64,000 nt of DNA, taken from Anaerolineaceae bacterium (lineage in GTDB: Bacteria > Chloroflexota > Anaerolineae > Aggregatilineales > Phototrophicaceae). The DNA is taken from contig JACKCH010000015.1 of assembly GCA_020634115.1 (NCBI GenBank), positions 161,063 to 225,062 on the forward strand, written 5' to 3'. A program made the position numbers and the translations under genes. This document shows positions 26,079-33,774 of the stretch, piece by piece; within the stretch, counting starts at the first letter, position 1, and every line of letters begins with the position of its first letter. Below the pieces are notes generated by a model that saw only the letters and a program-made list of their open reading frames with translations, was not told where the DNA came from and did not search any database.

Positions 26079-26199
26079 GCGGCCTATCCACTGTGCCGGC
26101 AATGCTGGCGGTTTATGCGGCTCACGCCGGGTATTTTGTTGCAACAGGGGTCTAAATCGCCGCAAATTCTTCGATAAAATGCCATTTAACCCATCAGAC

Positions 26200-26470
26200 A
26201 CGGGGAAAAAGGGGCGTAATTTTGCTGCGAGACGGATTTTCGCGGCGATTGCAGCGATTGCAGCAATCCGGGTTATCAGCGGTGAGTTTGTTAGCTCGAT
26301 AGCGGGTTCGCTTCATAGCCTGATCGCTCCAGGAAAGTGGTTGCTGGTGGTCGTGAGGTGGTCGGTGTGGTTGTTCGTTAGTGCCAGCATACCACCAAAA
26401 CGGCGGCAGATGGGGAATTTTTGCGCGAAGATTTGTTCAAACATTTGCTTGAACATTTGTTTTGAAAATC
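26200..26470 (-). repeat. Composite dispersed repeat, copy 2 (inverted)
   Basis: In the 629-base gap before ssrA. CGGATTTTCGCGGCGATTGC, then AGCGATTGCAGCAATCCGG (26232-26270) is the reverse complement of 21154-21193. GATGGGGAATTTTTGCGCG with TTGTTCAAACATTTGC (26408-26446) mirrors 20890-20925. The spacing differs between the copies, so the arms have diverged by insertions. No gene is supported here. Confidence 0.7.
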
Positions 26471-26666
26471 GAAAAGGCACCGACTGCGCCAGGGTAATAC
26501 GTGCCGCTGGCTTTTTTACCCCCTCTAAATCTTTCCTTCGGTCACCGCCAGCGGGGGCGACTTGTTGGTTCTGTTTGACTGACTCCCTGCTAGGGAGGGG
26601 ACAGAAAAGGCTTCTTTGCATAGAGTAAATTTGATGCGTTAGTCCTGTTCACTGCGCCGCTGCACA

Positions 26667-26695
26667 TTTACATTCCCGCACAGATTTGCTAAAAT
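26667..26695 (+). promoter_or_regulatory. Promoter of ssrA
   Basis: TTTACA (26667-26672), 17 bases, TAAAAT (26690-26695). The predicted start falls at the tmRNA 5' end (26708), 12 bases after the -10 box. Confidence 0.75.
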
Positions 26696-26707
26696 AAGGT
26701 TAAGTAC

Positions 26708-27089
26708 GGGGGTGAAACAGGTTCGACGGGGGAGGTTGAGTCCGTACTGCGCGTCGCGGAGCCTGGCCGCGTTAAAACGGGCACGGCAATTAACTGCCAA
26801 CAACAACACTTACGCTATGCCCGTCGCCGCCTAAGGCGATCTGACATAGCGCCAGCCTTGCGAGGCTGGCCGTCTGCCCCAGCCGTCGTCATCCGGGTGG
26901 ATAGGCAGGCGTCACCAAAGATGCCGTGCGGTCTGTTGACGCCGATACTGCAGGCCAAAGAACTATCGGCTAGCCACCGCCATACCCTGTCAGCCGGGGC
27001 TAGCGGGGGCGAAAGCTAAAGGGCTGACTACACGTGTAGACGTGCGTCCTCGAATCTTTCGGACACCGGTGCAACTCCGGTCACCTCCA
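26708..27089 (+). ncRNA. ssrA: Transfer-messenger RNA (tmRNA), ANNNTYAMPVAA tag
   Basis: One-piece tmRNA of about 382 bases. The 5' end GGGGGTGAAACAGGTTCGAC and 3' end GGTGCAACTCCGGTCACCTCC pair as the tRNA-like domain (GGGGGTG with CACCTCC). The tag frame runs 26796-26834 and encodes ANNNTYAMPVAA followed by TAA; the alanine resume codon and AA ending are the expected tag features. It rescues stalled ribosomes and tags their products for proteolysis. CCA is not encoded. Confidence 0.96.
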
Positions 27090-27094
27090 CACAG

Positions 27095-27119
27095 CCCCGC
27101 CCACCCTGGCGGGGTTTTT
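27095..27119 (+). terminator. Terminator of ssrA
   Basis: Stem CCCCGCC / GGCGGGG with a 6-base loop and TTTTT. Its 3' half and the next bases are repeated at 28362 (see the direct-repeat entries). Confidence 0.88.
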
Positions 27120-27134
27120 GTTACGCCAGCCCTT
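27108..27134 (+). repeat. Direct repeat flanking the HEAT gene, ssrA-side copy
   Basis: 27 bases starting GGCGGGGTTTTTGTTAC, covering the 3' arm of the ssrA terminator and the last codons of the HEAT gene. It matches 28362-28388 with one mismatch. Integration beside ssrA is well known for mobile elements, but no integrase lies between the copies. Confidence 0.7.
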
Positions 27135-28302
27135 CCTTTTTGAGTCGGGCGAGCAATTTCTCGCGTGAACCGAATATCCCGAACCGCTCCAGCAGGTTGT
27201 TGGGGATTTCCCACATCTTATCGGCTTCCAGAACCAACCGTATGGCTTGCTTTTGCTCATTCGTCAGCGTATCCAGGGAGCGCTCCTGTCGCGTCGCCTG
27301 GTATTCAACGATGGGTGTGCCATCCTTGGCTTTAGCAGTGTGTCCTGTTGTCGAAATCATGCCCCGACTCCCATTAAAGATATTCTCCAGCAGCGTACCG
27401 GCGATGAGGCGTGCTTGTTCGGCGGTGTCCGTCAGGTTAAGTGCGTCCGTATAGGCACGCAGGCGGCGTTCCGGGCTCAGATGTGACAGGGCAACGATGG
27501 CGTCTGTTTCTTCTGTAATGATTGTGCCTTCAACCAGGAATTTAGGCAGCACTATCCCTGAGGGTCGCTCAGATAACTCCGGGCGCGCCATGCCCAAAAC
27601 GAGCCGCTGAATGACATCTTCCGGGGACTGATCCTCCAGCAGTCTGGTCAGGGATGATCCGGCGACGTAACGCAGCGCCCCCTGTTCTGACTGCCAGAAA
27701 TGTTGGAACAAACGGATATCTTCCGCGATCCGACCAGCCAGAATTTGACGGTATCCGGCGACCAGTGCCCCCAGGCCAATGACCGCCAGCGTCTTGACTC
27801 CCTCATCGACCTCGACCGTGATACGCTGGCGCAAGGCAGTGGCGATTGTTGAAGCGTGGTCTTCAGGGAACCAGGTTGAAAAAAGAACGGTGATTGCCCA
27901 TATTCTGACTCTGTGATCCGGGTCATCGAGCAGGTTCAGATAAACAGGCAGCCCCTTTGCCACTTCCCGGCGGATGTCGGCATCCCAGGGTGTCCACTCA
28001 GGTGGATCGTAATACTCCCAATAGTCACATGGGATTAATTCGATAACAAAGAATGCGAGGATGCCAGCTTTATTCTGAAAACCCTCCATCGCGAGCATCT
28101 GAATTAGGAAAGGGATGACCGGCGCAGTCGCCTCAACGGTCGTACCCTGATGGCAAATACAGTCCTTAAGATTAATGAATGCCTTGCGGCGGGTCTCGGC
28201 CTCATCAGACAGCACTTGGCGCAGCAAGCCGGGCAGATTCTCGGCAGTGCCAAAATTGTGTTTGAGATTCAGCCAATCAACGGTGTCTAATCCTTGCAGC
28301 AT
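27121..28302 (-). CDS. HEAT-repeat protein inserted next to ssrA
   Basis: A 393-residue soluble protein made largely of helical repeats of the HEAT/armadillo kind (LLRQVLSDEAETRRKAFINLKD, VIPFLIQMLAMEG, VYLNLLDDPDHRVRIWAITVLFSTW, GVKTLAVIGLGALVAGY). These form a protein-binding solenoid. ATG 28302 has a nearby GAGG; a GTG sits one codon earlier. The gene faces ssrA and its stop codon lies inside the flanking direct repeat. No enzyme motif is present; function unknown. Confidence 0.72.
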   Translation of the reverse strand: MLQGLDTVDWLNLKHNFGTAENLPGLLRQVLSDEAETRRKAFINLKDCICHQGTTVEATAPVIPFLIQMLAMEGFQNKAGILAFFVIELIPCDYWEYYDPPEWTPWDADIRREVAKGLPVYLNLLDDPDHRVRIWAITVLFSTWFPEDHASTIATALRQRITVEVDEGVKTLAVIGLGALVAGYRQILAGRIAEDIRLFQHFWQSEQGALRYVAGSSLTRLLEDQSPEDVIQRLVLGMARPELSERPSGIVLPKFLVEGTIITEETDAIVALSHLSPERRLRAYTDALNLTDTAEQARLIAGTLLENIFNGSRGMISTTGHTAKAKDGTPIVEYQATRQERSLDTLTNEQKQAIRLVLEADKMWEIPNNLLERFGIFGSREKLLARLKKEGLA

Positions 28303-28361
28303 CACGGCCTCGCTCTATATGTGTGATTGTCATTATTCTCATGATACTGCAAAGCGTCCCC

Positions 28362-28388
28362 GGCGGGGTTTTTGTTACACCAGCCCTT
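28362..28388 (+). repeat. Direct repeat flanking the HEAT gene, distal copy
   Basis: Second copy of the ssrA-terminator-derived 27-mer (26 of 27 identical to 27108-27134). Here it is an isolated piece: the hairpin's 5' arm is missing, and read on the minus strand it ends a short frame (EGLV then stop) similar to the HEAT gene's own ending (EGLA). Confidence 0.68.
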
Positions 28389-28500
28389 CTGCATCATGCG
28401 AATCAACCCGGTGGTAAGCGCCTTCACGCTGTAGTCCGGCCTTTCATGTGGCTGCGGCAGTCGCTATGCTAGTGTCACGAGTTGAGGGGAGAGCGGTCAC

Positions 28501-28968
28501 ATGGAGATGGACTCTCGCTGCCCGGAATGCGGCGGTATGTGGCATAATGGAATGACCTGCCAGGATCATTTTCATCAAATGCTCGCCTGGGAATTTGAGA
28601 ACCCCGGTGGTGCGGGGGCGGTGCATCACCTGAGCGTCCTGTGCTACAACTTGCAGCATCCCAGCGTGTATTCACCGCAAGCCCTGCATGGGGCGAAGGC
28701 GATCCTGGCCCGATATGTGGTGGATGGCGCGACGCCGCAGCAGATCCGCGCCCAGCATAAACAGTCTGTGGATTCCGGTCATCGGGCTTACACCATCCGG
28801 GGAACGCCCGAATCGCAAGGTGGTTATGCGTATCCGGTCAACTGGACCATCACGATTGGTGATGTAACCTCAGGGGGCTTGGCGGGCTATTGCGAACGGG
28901 TGGAAGTCTGGTCTGGCTCGGTGTATGAAGCCCTGGTCAATTCCGGCAATTACACCCCCCTCCCTTAA
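28501..28968 (+). CDS. DUF5946 family protein
   Basis: A 155-residue protein with an N-terminal zinc-ribbon-like CPECGG (residues 7-12) and a third cysteine in MTCQDHFHQML. The block GGAGAVHHLSVLCYNLQHPSVYS and the C-terminal WTITIGDVTSGGLAGYCERVEVWSGSVYEAL match the DUF5946 pattern as I recall it. It probably binds one zinc through Cys/His residues. Function not known. Directly after it comes the duplicated enoyl-CoA hydratase fragment. Confidence 0.68.
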   Translation: MEMDSRCPECGGMWHNGMTCQDHFHQMLAWEFENPGGAGAVHHLSVLCYNLQHPSVYSPQALHGAKAILARYVVDGATPQQIRAQHKQSVDSGHRAYTIRGTPESQGGYAYPVNWTITIGDVTSGGLAGYCERVEVWSGSVYEALVNSGNYTPLP

Positions 28969-29005
28969 AATTTCGACTGTCCACTTGTGATGAGGAAAGG
29001 CACTT

Positions 29006-29071
29006 ATGACCAACCTGATTACCACCCACCAGCGGAAGCCTATTTTCGAGATCATCCTCAATGTCAATTAA
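29006..29071 (+). pseudogene. Truncated 5' fragment of enoyl-CoA hydratase (21 codons)
   Basis: MTNLITTHQRKPIFEIILNVN then stop. It matches the first 19 residues of the intact gene at 31464 except for two changes. The homology also covers the upstream leader: 28973-29061 aligns without gaps to 31431-31519, about 85% identical. Its last 11 bases overlap the ATG (29061) of the alpha/beta hydrolase gene in another frame, so it may act as a leader peptide that couples translation. Confidence 0.82.
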
Positions 29072-31388
29072 CTCAACTGAAACGACCGGGAAACCCGGCT
29101 TCCGCTCGCGTGTTGCCACCTTTTTCAAGCGGGTCTGGTCGGCCATCGCGCCCGATCCGGTGGGATGGCGTGGTGCCGGGCTGGGACTGGCGCTGCTGAC
29201 CTTTATTTTGCTGGCGCTCTCGCTCATCAGCGCGAATCCACGATTACCTGTACCGGGTATCATCCTGACCCTGCTGGTGGCGCTGCTGGGGCTGTTGGTC
29301 TCGCATGGGGCGCTTCCGCTGCTGGTGCGTTTCTACCAGGCGATTTCGGCGGTGTATCTCCGCTGGCTGGTGTGGAGCGTCCTCATTGTTGTGCTGTTGG
29401 CGAAAACCATTTTCAACATCGCGGGTACGGGCGATTTGGTCACACTCATCGGCTGGACGCTTCTCACCGGGTCGCTGGTCGGTGGGGGTGTGGCGCTGCT
29501 GGTCAGCCGCCGCCTGGGGTCACTGTCGGCGTTGAAAAAAGGGATTACGCTCAGTGGGCTGGCCGCCGGTGTGGTGCTGCTGGTGCTGGGCGTGGCCTGG
29601 ACTCTGAGCGATGGCACAGCCAATAGTCTGCCACCGGATTCGCTCATGGCATCACGAACCAATGCCGCCCCGCTGAATTTACCCGATCCAACGCTTCCCG
29701 GCACATATGATGTGCTGACCCTGACCTATGGCAGCGGTAGTGACCTTTTGCGCCGGGAATATGGGGCTGACGCCGACCTCATCACCGGGACGGTGGATGG
29801 CACGGCGCTCGTGGGGAACTGGTCGGGCGTTTCTGGCGCGGCACGCACGGCGTTCTGGGGTTTTGATGCTACGGCCCTGCCGATCAATGCCCGCGTCTGG
29901 TATCCCGATGGCGCTGGGCCGTTCCCGCTGTTTGTCATCGTGCATGGCAACCATGACATGACCGAGTTTTCCGATACGGGCTATGCCTACCTGGGGACAC
30001 ATCTGGCGAGTCAGGGCTATATTGTCGTCTCGGTAGACGAAAACTTTCTCAATTCCGATGGCATTGCCGACCCGATTCTGGGGGAGCTGCGTGAGGAAAA
30101 TGACCTGCGGGGCTGGCTGCTGCTGGAGCATCTCCGCTGGTGGCGCACCTGGAATGCGATGCCGGACAGCCCGTTTTATCACCGGGTTGATTTGGCGCGA
30201 ATCGCCGTCGGCGGCCACTCACGCGGGGGCGAAGCCGCGCTCATCGCCGCCGCGTTTAATCATCTGCCGAGCTACCCGGGCAACGCCAATATCGCCTTTG
30301 ACTATGGTTTTGACATTCGCGGCGTGGTTGCTCTTGCGCCGGTTGATGGGCAGTACGCACCGATGAACCAGGTGACACCGCTGGAAAACGTGAGTTATCT
30401 GATGATTCAGGGCGGGTATGACAACGATATTGTGAACTTCGACGGCGCGAACGTCTATGATCGCGTGCAGTTCACGACGGGCGACCACTTCAAAGCGTTG
30501 GTGTGGCTGGCGGGTGCCAATCACGGGCAGTTCAACACGGTTTGGGGGCGACATGACCGGCAACCCGGCTTGAGCGGCCAATTTCTGAATACCGCGCCGA
30601 TTATGCCCGGTGAGGCGCAGCAGCAGGCCGCGCAGGGCTTCATCACGGCCTTTTTGAACGCGACCCTGAAAGATGAGACGGATTACCGGGCGCTTTTCCG
30701 TGACCCGTACACCGGCAGTGCCTGGCTGCCGGATACCCGCTACCAGACTCAGTACGCCGACAGTCACACCACCTTTGTCAGCAGTTATGGCGAGGACCTC
30801 AATGCCACCACCACCACATTGCCCGGTGGCAGGCTGGCCGGCGAAAACCTGACGGTCTGGCGGGAGCAGAAAATCAGTCTGCCGGGGGGATTACGCGCGA
30901 CGAGTGCCGCTTATCTGGGATGGGATCGTGCCGTCACGGATGGCGCCCCAGTTTACAAAATAACGCTGCCCGAAAACGGGCTGGTATCCGACCTACGCAG
31001 TGTTCTGGTGATGGCGTTGGCCGTCACCGGCGAGGATGCCAACCCGGATAACCTGCCGCGCCAGGCTACCCGCATCCCTGGGCCGGAAAACGATTCGGGC
31101 GGGACGGATTTCACGATCGAACTCGTAGATCGGGCTGGAGAATCCGCACGGCTGCCGTTGAGTGATTTTGCCGCGCTTCAGCCGCCGGTCAGCGTGCGCC
31201 TACAGAAAACCCCATTCGGTAGTTGGTCAACGATGCCGGTCTTGCAGCACGTCGAACTTCCCTTGTCGGCCTTCATTGCGGAGAACCCGGATTTCGACCC
31301 CACCGCCATTGACACGGTCTGGTTGGTCTTTGATCGCACGCCATCCGCTGTGGTGATTGTGGACGATATTGGTTTCCGCCAGGAATAA
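29061..31388 (+). CDS. Membrane-anchored alpha/beta hydrolase
   Basis: A 775-residue protein. The first about 190 residues contain five or so membrane spans (LALLTFILLALSLISAN, GIILTLLVALLGLLV, LVWSVLIVVLLAKTIFNIA, GLAAGVVLLVLGVAWTL). The external part is an alpha/beta hydrolase. VHGNHDMTEFSDTGYAYLGTHLASQGYIVVSVDENF forms the oxyanion region. The nucleophile serine lies in the elbow VGGHSRGGEAALIAA. Histidine candidates include LAGANHGQF. It has a C-terminal beta-rich domain of about 180 residues. The ATG sits inside a duplicated gene fragment and has no good ribosome site, so expression may rely on translational coupling. Substrate unknown (esterase/lipase-like). Confidence 0.78.
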   Translation: MSINSTETTGKPGFRSRVATFFKRVWSAIAPDPVGWRGAGLGLALLTFILLALSLISANPRLPVPGIILTLLVALLGLLVSHGALPLLVRFYQAISAVYLRWLVWSVLIVVLLAKTIFNIAGTGDLVTLIGWTLLTGSLVGGGVALLVSRRLGSLSALKKGITLSGLAAGVVLLVLGVAWTLSDGTANSLPPDSLMASRTNAAPLNLPDPTLPGTYDVLTLTYGSGSDLLRREYGADADLITGTVDGTALVGNWSGVSGAARTAFWGFDATALPINARVWYPDGAGPFPLFVIVHGNHDMTEFSDTGYAYLGTHLASQGYIVVSVDENFLNSDGIADPILGELREENDLRGWLLLEHLRWWRTWNAMPDSPFYHRVDLARIAVGGHSRGGEAALIAAAFNHLPSYPGNANIAFDYGFDIRGVVALAPVDGQYAPMNQVTPLENVSYLMIQGGYDNDIVNFDGANVYDRVQFTTGDHFKALVWLAGANHGQFNTVWGRHDRQPGLSGQFLNTAPIMPGEAQQQAAQGFITAFLNATLKDETDYRALFRDPYTGSAWLPDTRYQTQYADSHTTFVSSYGEDLNATTTTLPGGRLAGENLTVWREQKISLPGGLRATSAAYLGWDRAVTDGAPVYKITLPENGLVSDLRSVLVMALAVTGEDANPDNLPRQATRIPGPENDSGGTDFTIELVDRAGESARLPLSDFAALQPPVSVRLQKTPFGSWSTMPVLQHVELPLSAFIAENPDFDPTAIDTVWLVFDRTPSAVVIVDDIGFRQE

Positions 31389-31463
31389 CGCCAGCGGTAC
31401 GCTGAAATCAGCCATGCAGATTCTTTACGTTCGACTATCAACTTGTGACGAGGAAGTGAGACC

Positions 31464-32255
31464 ATGACCAACCTGATTACCACCCACCAGCGGGACACTA
31501 TTTTCGAGATCATCCTCAACCGCCCTGACAAACGCAATGCGCTTAACCGGGAGATGATGGACGCTTTAGCCGTCGCCATCGAACGCGCCGAGAAGCTCCC
31601 CGGCATTCGGGCGGTCATCCTGCGTGGCGAAGGCCGGGGCTTCTCCGCCGGGATAGACGTAACCGACTTCATGACCGCGGCGGAACGCTTTGGTGAGAGC
31701 TGGCGCGACAACCTGTTTCCCCTCACGGCGTACTACCAGGGGATTGTCAATAAATTCGAGGCGTGTTCACTGCCGGTCGTCGTCCTGATTCACGGCTTCT
31801 GCCTGGGGATGGGGCTGGAACTGGCGTTGGCGGCGGATTTCCGTATCGTAGCGGAGGGCGCGAAAATCGGCCTGCCCGAATCGCTGCTGGGATTAATCCC
31901 CGATGTGGGTGGGACAACCCGGCTGGCGCGCTTGGTCGGCCCGGCGCGGGCGAAAGAATACATCATGACCGGGCGCAGCATGGATTTGGGGGACGCTGAA
32001 CGCTGGGGCGTGGTGAATCACATTGTTCCTGCTGATGACCTGCTGGCGCGGGGAGACGCGCTGGCGGACGAACTCGCCAAGGCCGCGCCGCTGGCCGTGC
32101 ATTACGCCAAACGGGTGATTAACGGCCTGACCGATGTCGAGCGCGGCTTCCAACTGGAAGGCTGGGCGCAGAGCGTGTTGGTGCGCTCCGAGGATTTTGC
32201 CAACGGTGTGCAGGCGGTACTCACCAAACAAGCCCCACAATGGCAGGGAAAATAG
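31464..32255 (+). CDS. Enoyl-CoA hydratase/isomerase family protein
   Basis: A 263-residue crotonase-fold enzyme. Conserved parts are FEIILNRPDKRNALNREMM, the oxyanion loop VILRGEGRGFSAGIDVTDF, HGFCLGMGLELALAADFRIVAEGAKIGLPESLLGLIPDVGGTTRLARLVG, and the tail EWAVR-like region. The glutamates of LPES and the GMGLELALAAD helix fit hydratase activity, though isomerases share them. Length is normal. Upstream lies the leader that is also present in front of the truncated copy. A terminator for the opposite strand follows. Confidence 0.9.
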   Translation: MTNLITTHQRDTIFEIILNRPDKRNALNREMMDALAVAIERAEKLPGIRAVILRGEGRGFSAGIDVTDFMTAAERFGESWRDNLFPLTAYYQGIVNKFEACSLPVVVLIHGFCLGMGLELALAADFRIVAEGAKIGLPESLLGLIPDVGGTTRLARLVGPARAKEYIMTGRSMDLGDAERWGVVNHIVPADDLLARGDALADELAKAAPLAVHYAKRVINGLTDVERGFQLEGWAQSVLVRSEDFANGVQAVLTKQAPQWQGK

Positions 32256-32272
32256 GCACAGAGGGGCAATAC

Positions 32273-32299
32273 AAAAAATCCCGACTCATGGTCGGGATA
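32273..32299 (-). terminator. Terminator of the receiver-kinase gene (minus strand)
   Basis: On the minus strand TCCCGAC/GTCGGGA pairs with a short loop and is followed by TTTTTTGT. It lies between convergent genes and serves the minus-strand one best. Confidence 0.82.
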
Positions 32300-32336
32300 A
32301 TGCAATACTACAGATGGTGTGTGATGCGGCGGGGTA

Positions 32337-33431
32337 TCAGACCGCGAGTGGCATGACCAGCTTTACGGTGGTTATTTCGTCCGGGATGCTCTCGATTTCC
32401 AGTTTGCCATCATATATTTTGGCGATCTGCTGGCAGATGAACAGCCCCAGGCCGTTGCCTTGCTGCTCGTCTAAATCCCGCCCGAACTGGACGCCCAGCC
32501 CGATTTCACTGATGTTCTTTTGAGTCATCCCTTTACCGCGATTTGTCACGGCCAGGGTAGCGACCTTCTCGTCGGTCACAAACGCGACTGTAATCGGACT
32601 CCCCGGGTCAGAGAATTTACAGGCATTATCCACTAGTTCCAACGCGACTTTTTTCAGATGGTCATCCGTGATTTTGACCGGCGCATTGCGCAGATTGAGA
32701 TTCAGATCCTCCTGACGTTTGTAGGTAAGCGTTTGCGCGTTTGCGCAGTCCTCCACAATGACCGTGGGACTATGTACCACATGCCCACGTAACCGCTCGA
32801 TTGTGTCCGGGCTGAAAGCGACCACCTGAAGCTGAGAGGATGTCAGGTAATTTTCGGTTAGGCGGTGCAGCCGCACTCCGGCCTTGTAAATCGATTCCGC
32901 CATCTGGATCACCTGATCCTGCTGGAAATACTGCGGGCCTTCGACCAGGAGTTCGGCGTACCCCAGAATGCTCATCAATGGTGTGCGAATCTCATGGGGG
33001 AGTGTCTGGAAGATTGAATCGCGGATATTCTTGAGTTTGCCTTCCACTTCACGGATGCGGGCCGCTTTTTTTTCCATCTGCTTGTTGATCGCTCGCACCA
33101 GCTCAATTGTCTGGAAGGGTTTGGACACATAATCATCCGCGCCGCCTTCCATCCCCTGGCGTTGATGACTGCGATCACCCAGGGCGGTCAGGAAGATAAA
33201 TGGCGTGGTTTCTGTCTCCGGGCGGTTGCGAATCTGGTCCAACACCTGGTAGCCATCCAGCTCTGGCATCATCACATCACAGACGATCACGTCCGGCTTG
33301 AGTTCCAGCACCCGTTGGATGCCAACCTTGCCGTCTTCTGCTCCATGACTGTCAAAACCCTCAAATTGCAAGGCTTCGACAATATCATTACGCAGATGGT
33401 CTTCGTCCTCGATGACCAGTACTTTATTCAT
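32337..33431 (-). CDS. Receiver-domain sensor kinase hybrid
   Basis: A 364-residue two-component protein with the receiver domain first. The acidic pocket is E9-D10, the phosphorylated aspartate is D52 (VIVCDVMMPELDG), and the conserved lysine is K104 (YVSKPF). A HisKA helix follows with the histidine at about 146 (LPHEIRTPLMSILGY). The HATPase domain (ALELVDNACKFSDPGS, NRGKGM, GNGLGLFICQQIAKIY) ends the protein. NRGKGM replaces the usual DxGxG of the G1 box, so ATP binding may be altered. It is soluble and has no adjacent partner gene. Confidence 0.87.
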   Translation of the reverse strand: MNKVLVIEDEDHLRNDIVEALQFEGFDSHGAEDGKVGIQRVLELKPDVIVCDVMMPELDGYQVLDQIRNRPETETTPFIFLTALGDRSHQRQGMEGGADDYVSKPFQTIELVRAINKQMEKKAARIREVEGKLKNIRDSIFQTLPHEIRTPLMSILGYAELLVEGPQYFQQDQVIQMAESIYKAGVRLHRLTENYLTSSQLQVVAFSPDTIERLRGHVVHSPTVIVEDCANAQTLTYKRQEDLNLNLRNAPVKITDDHLKKVALELVDNACKFSDPGSPITVAFVTDEKVATLAVTNRGKGMTQKNISEIGLGVQFGRDLDEQQGNGLGLFICQQIAKIYDGKLEIESIPDEITTVKLVMPLAV

Positions 33432-33774
33432 GCTGATGCCCTCGTCCTCGAAATCATAACTACTCTAAGTTTACGGAAGAATGTCATGATATAGTATTAA
33501 GATTCCTGGGAATATTAATGTTTCACAAATTTTTGAGAACTCTGCTCCCCTACCTGGCAAGTATTTTCACGACACGGCGCTTTTTAATATCAGGGTTTTG
33601 TTTTCCCATAGGGACATGATATATCATCCCCCTAAACGCTCTAAAGTTCCGCCTGGTTATCGCCTTTCGAGAAGGAACAAAGGGAGCGATGGGAGTCACA
33701 GAGTAATTTCTGGCATTTTGCCAGGTACCCGGTGTAAGATTGTGTATCTATAAATATGGGAGAGGCGAAGGATC

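Noticed and set aside
27121..28388. An integrase or excisionase at the ssrA direct repeat
   Set aside because: Only the HEAT-repeat gene lies between the copies; no tyrosine or serine recombinase motif is present.
28975..29060. 28975-29060 as the true start of a longer membrane hydrolase
   Set aside because: The stretch matches the enoyl-CoA hydratase leader and first codons in another frame, ending at a stop inside the hydrolase gene.
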